This document shows, piece after piece, positions 44,871-57,173 of a stretch of 64,000 nucleotides of DNA. The DNA is from Chelydra serpentina (lineage: Eukaryota > Chordata > Testudines > Chelydridae), in contig JBAIAC010000027.1 in the NCBI GenBank assembly GCA_037349315.1, positions 10,545,501-10,609,500 of the forward strand. The letters are read 5' to 3'. The stretch's first letter is position 1. Every line of letters starts with the position of its first letter. The translations under genes were made by a program, and so were the position numbers. The notes beneath the pieces were generated by a model that made no database searches, was not told the DNA's origin, and saw only the letters and a list, made by a program, of their open reading frames with translations.

Positions 44871-47087
44871 TGGTCAAAAGGGATCTTGTTACTTACCTGC
44901 CCTTCCTGGGCCTGGCACAAGGACAAACCATTCAAACCTGAATGTGGGTACATGAGAATTATATGCCCCAACTTATCTATTTAGTAAATTGCCATTAATT
45001 ATAAAAGCACTGATGTCACATGACCAGATGGCTACAGCACTTTGGAACTGCTTCATTTCCATTTACAAGAAGAGAAATTACTCACCAAAAATTTAATTTA
45101 AAACATTTCCATCTCAGTAAACAGTTTATTTAATGAACACTATGTACAGCAAGTCAGCAGCACTCAGCACACTAAATTGAAGCTATTTCTGTAGATAATA
45201 AAAACCAAGGAGGAGAGTCCTGGGATTATTATAATACATGATATTTTGTTAGTGTGGTGAGACAAGGTATATATCTCAGTAAACAAAAACAACAGGCAGC
45301 TCCTTACAATGGACCAACACCTACAATTAAATGGAGAATACTGAGGCCATGGCTCAGCAAAAAATTTAAGCACATGCTTAAGGTTATACCTGCATTTAAG
45401 TCTCATTAACTTCAATGAGACATAAGCATTTATTAAATTTAAGTACCTAGGTAAGGTCCCAGTTCAGGAGAGACCTTAACTATTTGTGTAAGCCACTGGC
45501 TAACTCACTGACCAGTAAGTCAAACAAACCTCTCAACAGTGGCAGAATGTCTCTTTCTTCAGTGTTTTCCTTATCCAACAAAATAGGTCAATGTCAATTC
45601 AACTCAACACAAATCTTCCTGGGTTTCAGGAAGGAACTATAAAGTCTATGGACCTGCTGCTTGGCCATTCCTAGAGCCTCTGCCCATTAAGAGTTCTAAC
45701 CCTCCTCTCTGGAAGTATCTCCTAACAGACCTTCCACCCGAAAGGAGCAGAGACTTGCTGACCTTGCATCTCCCTCCCTTTCTGATTGAGCAGGTTCCCT
45801 TTGAGAGGAAGTGCTGCTTCCAAGCAGTTACATGATCCTTGGTCACCCAATTCACCTGGTCAGACAGAGCCCTAAAAGAGGACACTGATTCACATGCATG
45901 TCTCCCAGGACTAGTGCCCTGAGCCAGTGACATTAAGTCCAATCCTGTTCAGGAAACCACTTACCATCTGCTTCGCTCTCATTGAGTCCCTCATTTTTCC
46001 CCAGAGTGAGTTGACTTCAATGGGACTTAGACACATGATCACGTTTTATTGAATAGGGATGCTTTCCTTAATCAAGACTTAAATACTTCACTAATCAGGG
46101 ATGGCTCAATCTGCAAGGAGGCTATGTCCCTTTGGGATTTGGGATGATGAGGGACATAAGCATGTGCTTAACGTTAAGCATATGTGTAAGTGCTTTGCTT
46201 AATCAGGGCCTTAAGAAACATTCTGAGAGATGATAAATTGTGGGGATTATTTAACCATTTGACTCTGCTGACACCAGCACCTAGTACTGCTCCCAGCTCT
46301 TACACTGTTCAATTTACCAGGTACACCCAAATGTCCCAATGGACCATCCACTTAACGTAACTTTGCAAAACTGTCATGAATCTTTTCCAGCTTGGCCACA
46401 ATCTACTAACATACCCATTACCATCATCAATATAATGAAAGACAAATGTTATTTTATTTGCCCATAAAAAAAAAATCCACCCTGGGTAAACCAACAAGTA
46501 GAATTTTGCGAGTTGTTTTAAATGTGCGCAAAAGGACATGGAGGTTGGGGTATAGGCAAAGATAGTTGAACCACACCAAGGGTTCCATTACCAAAAGAGA
46601 GAGTGGGATGATGTAGAATTCATTTCTATGATATCATCACTGCCTTACCCCCATTAAATTAAAGAAATATATACACTTAGGACAATAACACCAGGCAGGC
46701 AAACTGGGAATACAGCCATTACCCTGTCATCCCATCACATATGCCAAGCAGATCATTTGTATCACCTGATTGCAGACAGATTAAAAGTTTTGATCTGTTT
46801 CTTAAGAGACCGCATGCAAAGAAACATCATGGTGTTTGGTTATTTAGTAATATGCTCCCCACTTTCTCTGTAAAGTTTATAAAGGTCATCCAAGTTTTAG
46901 CTATATATCTGCCCCTGGGGAAAATAGGCAAGCTTTTCTATCAGTATCAGATCCTTCATGAGCGTGTCCATCACCTTAGAGGGATGCACTTACAGTGAAT
47001 GATGCCCCAAGTAGTCCCACTAAAGTCAGTTGTATGTGATGGAATCAAAATAAGCATGTTACAGTTTGGCCCTGAAGTATCTCCCCC
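44871..47087. other. No gene seen; two palindromic copies
   Basis: 45350-45470 (GGCTCAGCAAAAAATTTAAG, centre CATTAACTTCAATGAG, AAATTTAAGTACCTAGGTAA) and 46050-46212 (TTAATCAAGACTTAAATACT ... GTGTAAGTGCTTTGCTTAAT) are copies of the 'CAGCAAAG/CTTAAG' palindromic repeat. Otherwise AT-rich and without exons. Confidence 0.5.
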
Positions 47088-48056
47088 TGTAACGGTGCAC
47101 TCACCTCTCACGAGCACCCCCTGGTCAAGCATGTGTGTGACTGCAGTTTTTTTCTTCAGTTTCCTCTGCTCATGTTGCCCCAGTTGGCCACTGCACTCAT
47201 CAGGCAGGTCTTCAGTGACTCAACCCTCCAGCCTAGTCACACTCTGTCCATGTGAGAAATAAACAAACCCCTTCCAGTGTACACAATCCAAGATGTCCTA
47301 GTATCCTTCAGCCTTCCCCTGGTTCAGTCTCCTAAAACAGTCTAACAGAGCCCATTACAATACCCTCACTTGGTCAGGCTAGGTTACAAGGTTCCTACTC
47401 TGGAATTGAGCAGCACCCTGAGGGCTTCTTCCTGGGGACTGCTCTTCTCTACTTGAATCCACAGTGAACCCAGCCTTTCTGCTGAGCCACCCCTCTTGGA
47501 TTCAGTTCGCTGACCACAGCTCCTTGTTGGGTCAGTTCCAGTGGATCCACCCTCCCTGGGGTGCCACAGTTCTAATTCCCTTCCTTAAGGCACAGTCACT
47601 TCCCCCCAGTGGCTGGTGGGGAGGCCCTAGTCCCACCCATTGCTCCAGTTCCCAACTCAGGGACCCTTTAAGTATAGCATCTCCCGCTGTGTCCCTTTAT
47701 TAATTGCTGCTCTATGTTTCCCTAGGCCACTTCCCCTTAGCCTGTCTTAGTTCAAGCCCAGCAGCCATCCAGAAGCTCCTTTCTTGCTCCCCCAGTCTCT
47801 ACCAGTAACTGCTTTGTCCCTTGCAGCCAGCCAGGAACACCTCTTTCTCCCCTGGGAGTGGTCCCTACTAGCAGTCAGATTGCACGCTAGACTGGCAGCT
47901 TTTATATGGGCCTGCTGGGCCCTGATTGGCTGCTCCCTGAAGTCTCTCTCATTGGCTGCTTCCCCTGTAGCCACTCTAGCCTGCTTGGAGGTCCTCTCTA
48001 CTGCTCCTTTCCTGGACAGGTGTGGCAGGACCCTGAGGCCTCCAGCCCCCATCACA
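47088..48056 (-). mobile_element. LTR-like element, about 969 bp, antisense
   Basis: Read on the minus strand it begins TGTGATGGGGGCTGGAGGCC at 48056 and ends GAGTGCACCGTTACA at 47088, a TG...CA layout. In that direction two CCAAT boxes (plus-strand ATTGG at 47951-47955 and 47925-47929) are followed by a TATA box (plus-strand TTTTATAT at 47900-47907) and AATAAA (plus-strand TTTATT at 47696-47701). This is a complete LTR-type promoter order. The part after AATAAA is long (about 600 bp), which is unusual. Flanks CCCCC and CTCCC would be an imperfect 5-bp duplication. No internal genes adjoin it. Confidence 0.6.
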
Positions 48057-50246
48057 CTCCCATTGACTCCAATGGGCATTAGCTCAATGCCTTACCTGGC
48101 TGCACTCTGCAACTGTTAGAAGAGGCATATTGTTGAAACCATTTCTATTCTATACTAGAGTAATCAAGAGTGTCACCTAGACATCCAGTGGTTATTAATA
48201 TTAATTATTATTAATAGCAATGCAGGCATTTACTTAATGACCATCATCATGGTGCATTACAAGTCTTATGTTGAGAAATCTAAGACCTCAATAGTGGAGG
48301 TGAAACTCTGCTGCCAGCAGTTTTACTAGTTGGCTCAGAAACAAAGGTTAACTTTGGATTGGAAGTCCAGGGGAGATGCAGCCGTTTTGGTTGGCTGCAA
48401 TGCCTTGCAAGGTGCTCCACCTCTGCAGCTTATTCCTGCCCATTGTCCACTGACTGGGTGTGGCTGTGCATGGGAGGGCCAGTGCTGGTTCAGGGAGTGT
48501 ACATGTGTACATCATGCGGATGTCACCCCCTTTTCCAAGTCTAACCAGAATGTGCCTCCAGGACCCCTATCAGAGAGAACTGGCACAGTGGCCTGTGGAA
48601 ACCAGAACGGTGGCAGAAAAATTCCACTGCTGGCTTTAGCAGTTCTGATGTTTTCCTATGTGGAGCACTGGCTAGAATGTGGCTCTAGGCATTTTCCATT
48701 TAAAAAAAAAAAGAGTCTTTTATGTGAAGGGGTCCTCCTTGATGGAAAGGTCCTGTAGAATGTAATAGGGATGAAACCAAGAGATTGCTACAGAAATTAC
48801 TTAAAAAACCTACAACATATTATTGGGAATGATGGCCTTTCTGCGGGTTATTTTTAATATTCTTATAGAATTCTAGAGCAAGGATAATATCCTATAATAA
48901 GATCCATAAAGCCTGTAGCAAAGACAATATCCAGATCCTAAGCTGGTGTAAATCAATTTCACCAGAGGAGAATTTGGCCCATCACTTGACATTACGTTCC
49001 AAGAGGACATTTCCATCAGGGTTTGTTAAGTGCCGAAATAAAGAGCCAAACATCTGTAAATAAAGAGAAAATGCAATTTCAGCTTGCAGGAGTGTAAAAA
49101 ACAAAAAGTCCTTAAAAGAGTTTCAACCTGAACAAGTATCCTTCTGAGCCGGATGCTTCAGCCCAACTGGGTTATAAAGCTTGAGAATAATGGAAGTAAC
49201 TCCACGGTCTGAAGTATAGTGATGGCTATAATTTTACATTGCAGATTTCTTATTCTGTTGATCTCGTTAGCTTGGATGCTTTAGAACAACTGAAATGGAT
49301 GAAGATAAACAGTGTGATTGTTCGCCCTTGCCACAAAATTGCAGTTCTAGTGCCATAAATTGTGATCTCTATAGGACTAGAAGGAGCCTGCTTTTCAAAG
49401 AATTATTCTTGCATTTTGTAAAAGCCACACGCTGCAATATATTTAATAGAATATCATTTTTATAACACAGCACTGAGAGACCTAAAGCATTTAGTAATAA
49501 ACTGAGAGTAACTGCTGATTTGCCATTGCTGAAGCTGCACTCATAACAACATTTAAAGTACCATATTCAATAACGGCTTTTCCTCACTACACATTGATTT
49601 GTGGTCTCTTCGTCGAAAAAGCTACCTGGCTTCTTAATGTCACTAACATAAAAGTTGAGAACCGTTTGAACATTTGTTCCTTTTTGCTTTCATTAGCTTG
49701 CACCTGTTATCTATCAGAGCATTATCCAGTCAAGCTCACGGTGCACTAGAACAGAGTCTTCTCGAAAAAGCAGCTCTTTAATTTTACCTTCTTCATCATT
49801 TCACTACAGTTTCTACCTGGGACCCTGTTTGATCTTTCAGCTGGAGTACTTTGATTTTAATGGACATTAGCCCTCATATTTACCTAAGGGATTGTTGCCT
49901 ATCAGCTTTGCATAGCAACAGCACCTTTAAAAGCAAATAGACTCAGTCCATCAGTTAAACACTGCAGCCTGCAAGGAGGCAGGGGTGCTGGAACAATTTG
50001 TAAAGTGGAGGTGCTGAGAGTCATTGAACCAAGTTGGAAATATGATGGAAACCACTTCAAGCCAGGGGGTGCAGCAGCATCCCCACCAGCCCTAGTTCCA
50101 GGACCTATGCCTGGAGGGTTAAATCTGATACTACTGAAGTTAACAGCAAATACCCCCATTGACTTCACTGGGACTAGGATTTGATCCTAAGAATTATTGT
50201 TTCTAATAACAAAAAGAGGTACTATACAAGTGCCCAGTTCACACTT
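48057..50246. other. No gene seen
   Basis: A TCCCATTGACTCCAATGGGC palindrome at about 48057-48077 is probably a repeat centre into which the neighbouring LTR inserted. 48930-48985 is a decayed 'GCTGGTGTAAAT' repeat and 50118-50188 another palindromic remnant. The 142-codon frame at 48330-48758 has no recognised product. Confidence 0.5.
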
Positions 50247-50340
50247 ATATGGTAGCACCCTTCAGCTAAGTATCTCAGGGTGCTTTCCGAAGACAGGTAA
50301 ATATTATGAGCCCCACTACACAGATGAGGGTACAAATGTG
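50247..50340 (-). repeat. MIR-like fragment, antisense
   Basis: TAGCACCCTTCAGCTAAGTA, TCTCAGGGTGCTTTCC and CCACTACACAGATGAGGGTA follow the order of the reverse-complemented MIR-like core (compare 50522-50660). Confidence 0.45.
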
Positions 50341-50521
50341 CAAGGCCCCAGTCCAGCATTGATTTCAACAGTTCAAGTTTCAAAATAAGCACTGGTCAGG
50401 GTAGTGTCAGAAATACAGCCTAGAGCCCAGATCCTCAAAAGGTATCTAGGAGCTTAACTCCACTTACTTGAAATCTATGGAAGTTGCCTCAATATCTTTG
50501 CTATCCTTGACAATTCTATGC

Positions 50522-50760
50522 CCCCCCATTACCAAAGTAGCTGAGCACCTCACAATCTTTACTGTATTTATTCTTACGAAGCCCCTGTGAGTTAGGGAAA
50601 TACTTTTATCCCCATTTTTTACAGCAGGGAAGTGAGGCATCGATGCATTAAGTGACTTGACTAAGGTCACAAAATTAGTCTGTGGCAGAGCAGAGCAGAA
50701 GCCTGATCTCCCATGTTCTAGGCTAGTTGCCTCGCCACTAGGCCATCCTTCCTCTCTAGA
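50522..50760 (-). repeat. MIR-like SINE, antisense
   Basis: The clearest MIR-like copy: CTGAGCACCTCACAATCTTT, CCCCTGTGAGTTAGGGAAAT, TATCCCCATTTTTTACAGCA, AGTGACTTGACTAAGGTCAC, GTCTGTGGCAGAGCAGAGCA, CTAGTTGCCTCGCCACTAGG. The tRNA-like head is at the right-hand end. Confidence 0.85.
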
Positions 50761-52119
50761 CCCGTTGTGTCAAATTTATGCCATGCAGAGGGTCAGTGCT
50801 AGGCCTATGCACCACTTAAGCCCTCTTATGTGGGCTTCAGGCGTATATAGACCTGTGTTGGCTCTCAGGACAGGGGAGAATTGTAAACTGAAGCAAAGTC
50901 CTAGCAACTGCTACAAGAAGTAGTGCTTAGTTATTCTTCCTAGCCATTCCCCCGTTTCCTGGTCCTGACATGCCAGTCAGGAAACCAAAATAAATCTTCC
51001 CCTGGCCAGGAAGGAAGAACTTCTCCCCACAACATGGTTGATTTATAAGGCGATGTTCATCTTGTTGCACAATGAGGCATTGCATTAAGGACCCGTGATC
51101 CCAGCTAGTGGCCCTGATGTTCCGTAGAAGCAAGGGGGTGGGGTGTCTAATGTCTGCTCACAACTCAACCTGTTGGGGGGGAAGAGTCTCTCATTGTACC
51201 TGTAACGAGAAGGCTGCTGCTCATTACTACACTGTGATACAGGAGCGGGAATGCTATACAGCAATGCAGGAGTACATGGTGATGAGGGAGGGGAAATCTT
51301 TACACATCATGACCCTGGTGGATCAGGATAATTGGAGTTGATGCTTCACATTACTTTTTACAAGTCTCTTCTGTAATAAAAGGACGGAATAACCCGATTT
51401 ATTGATGTGTGATTAAGATGTAAGCCCCGATTTCGGCCCATTGCAGGGCATCCCTGGCTAAGCCTCTTTGACAAGCGCTCATTTTTCAGATCAATGCTTG
51501 TTATTAGCTTGCATGGTTAGTTTTGTTCTTCTATTCAGAAGGGACATTTGATGCATCCTGACAGCTTTAGCCATATTTAAAAGTTACTGTTGGCAGATAC
51601 ATGGGTATAGGTTTACTCCTATTTCATCCGGCTTGTCAGCTGCTGAAAACTTATTGACAAATACCTACTAATAACCTGAGAGTGGGAAAAATCATACCCT
51701 CAGCTAAAAAGAAGGCACTCGCTACAGTTTTAGGGACCTTCTACAATACAGTATTGTTTCTCCCTCCCCCTCACAATTTTAGTCCAAAGTTTTCAGACAT
51801 CGGTAACATCAATGGGATTCCCAGCTGCTCAGCACCTCTTAAAATTAGCCCAGTAACTTAGGGCCCACATCCTCAAAGGGATTTATGTGCCTTACTCCTA
51901 TGGGAGCCTCGCCAGGTATTTCCATGGTGAGATTTAGCCATATAGGGGAAGGTTTTCAAGAGCACAAATAAGTGTCTCACTCCCATTAACTTTATACAGT
52001 AACTTGAACCTGACTTTCAGCAGGCACTGGGAATCTAACTCCCATTCAGGCCTTTGAAACTATCTACTATAAATGCCAACAGGGTTAAGCAGTAGAATAG
52101 AGGTTAACATTTAGTTGGA
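50761..52119. other. No gene seen
   Basis: A decayed palindromic repeat may lie at 51790-52060 (TTTTCAGACATCGGTAACAT, CAGCACCTCTTAAAATTAGC, AGGTTTTCAAGAGCACAAAT). No exon recognised. Confidence 0.45.
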
Positions 52120-52376
52120 GGGTACGTCTATACTCACGCGTCCTGTCGGAGGAGTCCAATCGATCTTCTGGGTTCGATTTATCACGTCTTGTCTAGACGC
52201 GATAAATCGAACCAGGAAGTGCTCCCCCGTCAACGCTTGTAATCCTGCTCGACGAACGGAGTAGGCGGAGTCGACGGGGGAGCCTGCGGACCCCGGGTAA
52301 GTACCTTTTCATTCGAACTAAGATAGCTGAAGTTGCGTATCTTAGTTCGAATTGGGAGGTTAGTGTAGACCAGCCC
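52120..52376. mobile_element. GC-rich hairpin MITE with GTCTACACT-type ends
   Basis: The left end GGTACGTCTATACTCACG faces a right end whose complement is GGGCTGGTCTACACTAAC. Inside are two perfect hairpins: 52171-52183 with 52201-52213 (GGTTCGATTTATC) and 52311-52325 with 52338-52352 (ATTCGAACTAAGATA). CpG-containing words are frequent (CGACGGGGG, GTCGACGG), unlike the surroundings, which points to a comparatively recent insertion. Superfamily and target duplication are unresolved. Confidence 0.75.
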
Positions 52377-55036
52377 GGAGTCAAAGCATGTTTTAGAAAC
52401 ACTGGGCCAAATCTTAAACTGCTCTAGCACCATTTGAACACTAGCTCAGAGTTTGACCTATGGGGTCAGCTTCCTCCCTGATGTAACTCCATAAGGTTGG
52501 TCTGATGACTTTATGCTCTCATATTACCTCGTTTTGCCGTGATGGGCTGGTTGCTCACTCTTCAAAACTTTATTGGTCTGACACAGAGACTTGAAGGCAT
52601 TTTAGGGCTTCTGCCATTTCTCCCTGGAAATGGTTCTTTTTTTATTTCCCTACCCTGTGTTGTAGCTTGAATAGAGGTTTTTCCAACTGCTGGCTATAAT
52701 TTATCCTAAACATGGAGTCACCACAGCCAGCCTATGATAAGCCTGCTGTCAGGTATCTAATGGTGGATATGAATCCATGATCCAGTTTTTCCAGTACACA
52801 GTTGCAAGGCATTTGCACTGTAATGAACTTTTTCTGTTTATTATATGATCAAAGGCATTTGGGGACACCTCTGTCTCTCACGCTTCCTATATTTTCCTAC
52901 AAAGGGTTAGCATGTAGCCATTTGCAGTGTGAATAGTAGCTGAAATTTCCCTTAGCTTCATATCCATTAAAACTGCCAGCTGTGTATTGATCTCAGACAA
53001 TACGTCTAGTTGGTTTGCTGGTCTGATGAAGAATTTCTCCGGTAAGAGTGACTTTCTCCCAGTATGCAGTCTTAAGGGTATAGGTAGAGACTATGAAGCA
53101 GTCTTGATCCTAGCCCTGCATAGAGATATTTAAACAAACCCTACAAAATTTCTAAACAGGGCGTTTGATTGTTTTATCATCAGCAAAACTAACCCAAAGT
53201 GAAATAAATGTCTGCAAGTGTAAATATTATGTAGCTTAGAATGATGCATAACAGACTAATTACCTTGTTCTGCTATGAACATCTCAAGAGAGCAGACATC
53301 TTCACAGAGCGTCTGCTTGATTGGGGAGAAATACATTTTTAAAAGAGTATTTTTTAGGTCTAGCTGTAGTGATGATCAAATAGCAGCAGCACCATAAGAG
53401 GGAAAAAAACCCAACAACAATGGTTTGAAAGGGTCTATAAATCTATCTAGCATATTGGTGGTATGTTATATATAGTAATGGTCAATACTGAATAATAACT
53501 GAAAAATCAATTGTAGCAGTACCACCAACGACACTTCAGATAAATAAAGAATATAGATCTCTAAGAGATGACCTTACATACTGTATATACTGCTGCCTCA
53601 GATATAATCTGAATCACTTCATTTTCTGGCTATCTACAAAAATACTATCATTTACCATCTGAAAAAATGACCACAGACTGTACATAAAAAAAAAGTTAGG
53701 AAATGGATCATACTCAAAACAGCACCAAACAAACTTCTGCATGCAGTCACTGTGTCTGTGTGTCTGAAGCGATGATGAGCAGAGGCACATGAATCTATAA
53801 AGAAGTGGGGTTTGGGGGGAGGGTGGGAGGATGGGAGTATCCCCCCATTAATGGATTCAAATATTAGTTTCATTTAGAGAAATCATGTCACCCTATACTC
53901 CCAGTGGCATTGCTTTGAATGGCAGGCCCACTGATTTCATAGTACACTATTTGCAACTGAGTGGCAAATAAATGCAGTCTATAGCATGTCTATAGGGCCA
54001 TTTAGCCGCCTAATAGGACAGACATCCTAAAGCATTTAATAGATTACATTTATAATAATTTGTTTAGAGTTGTGATGATGAATTTTGACAGCTGTAACTT
54101 CTGCATGGTTAGGATTTGAATGAATAATTGGATATTATCTTACATTTCCTGTACTTTGCTTACAATAATTTAGTTTCTTATGATAAGCCCTAAAATAATT
54201 GAAATTAGTATTAGTATTCTGGGAATGGTATACCTTAGCTGTAGATACATAGTCAACACATTTAAGAAATAGACCCATTGCAACTTATTTAATAACACCA
54301 GAGTCTAACTCAGTAAGTATAGATTCAATACAGTTTAGAGTCCAGCCCTTTAATAATAGGATGTAAAGATTCTGTACAGCTGCATTGGTGTCTGAAGAAT
54401 TGTATGATGCGTGTTATGCAGGCTAGTTCATAAAGGCTCTCAGAGAAGCTGAGGCTAAAGTTGCAGACACCTTACTTCAGACAGTCAAATAAAAGAAAAA
54501 TATAGTAAAGCTCTAGTATATTCTCTTTCATTTAAAATCTTAGAGAAATGTAAACATGGAGGATAACTAGATAGTGCCATCTGCTGAAAAGTAGGGGAAA
54601 CTCATGGAAATGTTTACAGGCATTTGAGAGAAGATGACAGTTTCCACTTCTTTTCAGTGGGAGCTTCATCTGAACCTTAATTTACACAAGTTTTCCAGTC
54701 AACTACCATTATTTTTCAATTATTAGAGCTGTGCTTAAATATTTCCTGGGCACCACCTCACTTGGTGCATTAAAAATAAAAAGCTTTGAGGGAAAAATCC
54801 ACTCCTGCTCTGCACCAAACATGGCCACATATGTGCTATATGTTTCTATGTTGTGTTTCTATCTTAAACCCTGTTGTGGTTTTTGCTGTGCCTGAAATCT
54901 AATGAATTAAAAATTCCTTTGAAATAACAACCATCTTTCATCTCCTCTTCTTGTTACCAAGCCAACTGAACCATTGCACATTAAGGTTCTTCAGAAGGGA
55001 TATGTTCTGAGGTCAGCCTTTGGCTGAAATTTTATA
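52377..55036. other. No gene seen; AT-rich, repeat-poor
   Basis: This is one of the longest stretches without any repeat I can recognise. A G-rich motif at 53807-53827 is entered separately. Frames are at most 73 codons. Confidence 0.5.
53807..53827 (+). other. G-quadruplex-type motif
   Basis: G4, G6, G3 and G3 runs with loops TTT, A and T satisfy the G3+N1-7 rule. It stands in AT-rich sequence with no nearby gene. Confidence 0.75.
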
Positions 55037-55190
55037 TATATTAGAATTGCTATACTGGATGAAACCAGTGATCCATTCCATTTAGTCCAGTATCCGGTCT
55101 CTGAGAATTGCCAGTACCAACTACTTCAGAGAAAGGTCATGAAATCTACTAGTAGACATAAGAGAAGTATCTTTCTAAACCCAGGCAGCT
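55037..55190 (+). repeat. L3/CR1-like LINE fragment
   Basis: GAATTGCTATACTGGATGAA, ACCAGTGATCCATTCCATTT, AGTCCAGTATCCGGTCTCTG, AGAATTGCCAGTACCAACTA match the widespread amniote phrase of the form 'CATACTGGATCAGACCAATGG...CCAGTATCCTGTCTC'. The family assignment (L3 versus another CR1-clade LINE) is tentative. Confidence 0.6.
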
Positions 55191-55627
55191 AGGGTTTGGT
55201 TGCAGCTGTCTGTCATGATAGAAAACATGCGCTGACCGTGGTGCTGAATACAGATGCACTGTTCTCTTGAACTGGTAGTGATTTGTTTTTGCAAGTGATA
55301 TAAGATTGTGTTATGATGACAGTTGTATTAAGGATGTTTTACTGCTTCTGGAAAATGCAATTACCAGGTTAAGCAATTTAAATGAAAGGTATAACAGACC
55401 AAAACAATCAGAGTAATATCAAATGTTGATGCAGCATAAAACAATTTGCATTCTATGTATTCCATTAATTTTTAAAGCAACATATACTTTAAAGGACTTT
55501 AAAAAAAGAATGAGATAACAAGAGGATCCAATGCTACTGTGACGGGCACCCTTATGTAGACAGAAAAAAAGAGGAACACATCACAAATGAGGAATTCACA
55601 GGTTTTGCATTATTATTTATGACAGTA
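55191..55627. other. No gene seen
   Basis: AT-rich, no recognised repeat. Confidence 0.5.
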
Positions 55628-56040
55628 ACCCCAGTGATCCCAAAAACCCATTGTGCTACACACTATATGTAAACAGAGTAAGATAAAGTCCATAGCCTGA
55701 GAAGCTAACAGTCTAAATTGATAAGATAGATAATGGGTGAAAGAAAGGTAGTATTATTTCCATTTTATGGATGGGAAACACAGTCACAGAGAACTCTAAG
55801 CTTAGTTTCTGCAAACACTTATGGATTTGCTTAACTTTATACCCACAAATAGTTATATTGCTTTCAAAGGGTCTCCTCATGTGCATAAAGTTAAACATGG
55901 TTTTACTTATTAGCAGGATCAGGGCTCAACTAAGTCATTCAAAGTAAAACAGGATGTCTGTTTGAGAGCCAGGAGTTGAAACCTGATATTTTAAGCCCCA
56001 GCCAGTGCTTTTAACCACAAAGCCATCTTTCCTCTCTGGA
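55628..56040 (-). repeat. MIR-like SINE with L2-type tail, antisense, interrupted
   Basis: In plus-strand order: tail (CCCATTGTGCTACACACTAT, AGCTAACAGTCTAA), core (TATTTCCATTTTATGGATGG, ACACAGTCACAGAG), interruption 55801-55929, then CTAAGTCATTCAAAGTAAAA, GAGAGCCAGGAGTTGAAACC and the head CCACAAAGCCATCTTTCCTC. It is useful because it shows the tail seen at 62-180, 31316 and 43264 joined to a MIR-like body. Confidence 0.7.
55801..55929. mobile_element. Palindromic MITE-like repeat inside the MIR-like SINE
   Basis: TTTCTGCAAACACTTATGGA, TTTGCTTAACTTTATACCCA on the left and GTGCATAAAGTTAAACATGG, CAGGATCAGGGCTC on the right are inverted arms of the same repeat as 61843-61978. CTAAG occurs immediately on both sides (55796-55800 and 55930-55934); in the uninterrupted SINE only one such CTAAG is expected, so it may be a 5-bp target duplication or part of a longer decayed one. 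Confidence 0.65.
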
Positions 56041-57173
56041 GGAGACACTCTAGAATTGGATCTAAAATACTCTCAGATGCATCTCCATTAGTCTAGTTTT
56101 GTAAATTCAGTTTTTTCAAAAGGATGTCTCTCTCGAAGATATTGGCCAAATTAATTACTAGGCAAGAACATGCTGCGGAAATCAAGTGGCTAATGCTCAC
56201 TTTCACTAGTGGTGAATTTGGGCTATTAACGAGTCTGTTGGAGGAAGTTTCAAATCTCCTGTGCCTTGGTATTTTTGCCTTTATATTCCAGATGAGTATG
56301 GGATTTACATTTCCTCTATGTATTGCTTTAAACATAATTTACAAGCCACAATAAAAATTTTATGATTCATTTTATATCCATTCATTTAAGTGTGTGGGTG
56401 GTGGGTTTTGTCAACTTGCTCTTTCAATGCAGGTGAATTCTTTTCTGACCCCTTGCCCTAGCTTTCATCCAGCTCTATTCTCTTTTCAACTCTTCTGCCT
56501 TGCCCTGAAAATGGTAAAAAGGACCCTTTCAGCAGGTTAAAGCAGGTTTTATGCCTTGTGAAATCTTCCCTTTGACATGATGATTTCTTCACAGATATTC
56601 TCTTGGCTGCATTTAAATGGAATCTTTGTGCGTTCATGATCTACAGAACTGCATACAGAATTACAAGTGGAACCATTCTCATGTTTCATGCTATGGGCAT
56701 GCATTTAGGATGCAGCACCAGTCACTCAGAGGTACTGATGGATAATGTAGGGGAGAGCTGTTAAGAATGTAAGTGATGAAGGGCTAATTGTATGGAACAT
56801 ATACACTTTCTTGGCAAAATTTTGAACATGGATGGGAAAATGTAACTGATCCATTGCTTTCACATTCTCCACTCCCCAAAAATAGTTTAACTAATATTTA
56901 TAACATTTATTTTGATTAACAGTGCACCTCTCTCTGGCTCTAGGTATTTGAAAAGCCTTAAAAAAAAACACAATCAAGCCAACACAAATCAAATTTTGCC
57001 TACACAGCAAAATAATGTAATGCCCCAACCTGTCCCCAAAATTCTATCCCTTGTCCTTCTCTCTCCCCACTCTTGTCTCAGTTCAGAAAGATAATGAATT
57101 ATGTGCATATTCCTAAACATAGAAATAGTCAATTAGTAGTTCAGGCATGGAACTCATTGCAGGATTTGGGCCA
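56041..57173. other. No gene seen
   Basis: AT-rich. The plus-strand frame 56124-56354 (76 codons) and the overlapping minus-strand frame 56093-56335 are unrecognised and compete with each other. Confidence 0.5.

Noticed and set aside
48330..48758. 142-codon plus-strand frame as a gene
   Set aside because: No recognisable domain; a second overlapping frame exists, and the sequence has no exon signals I can support.
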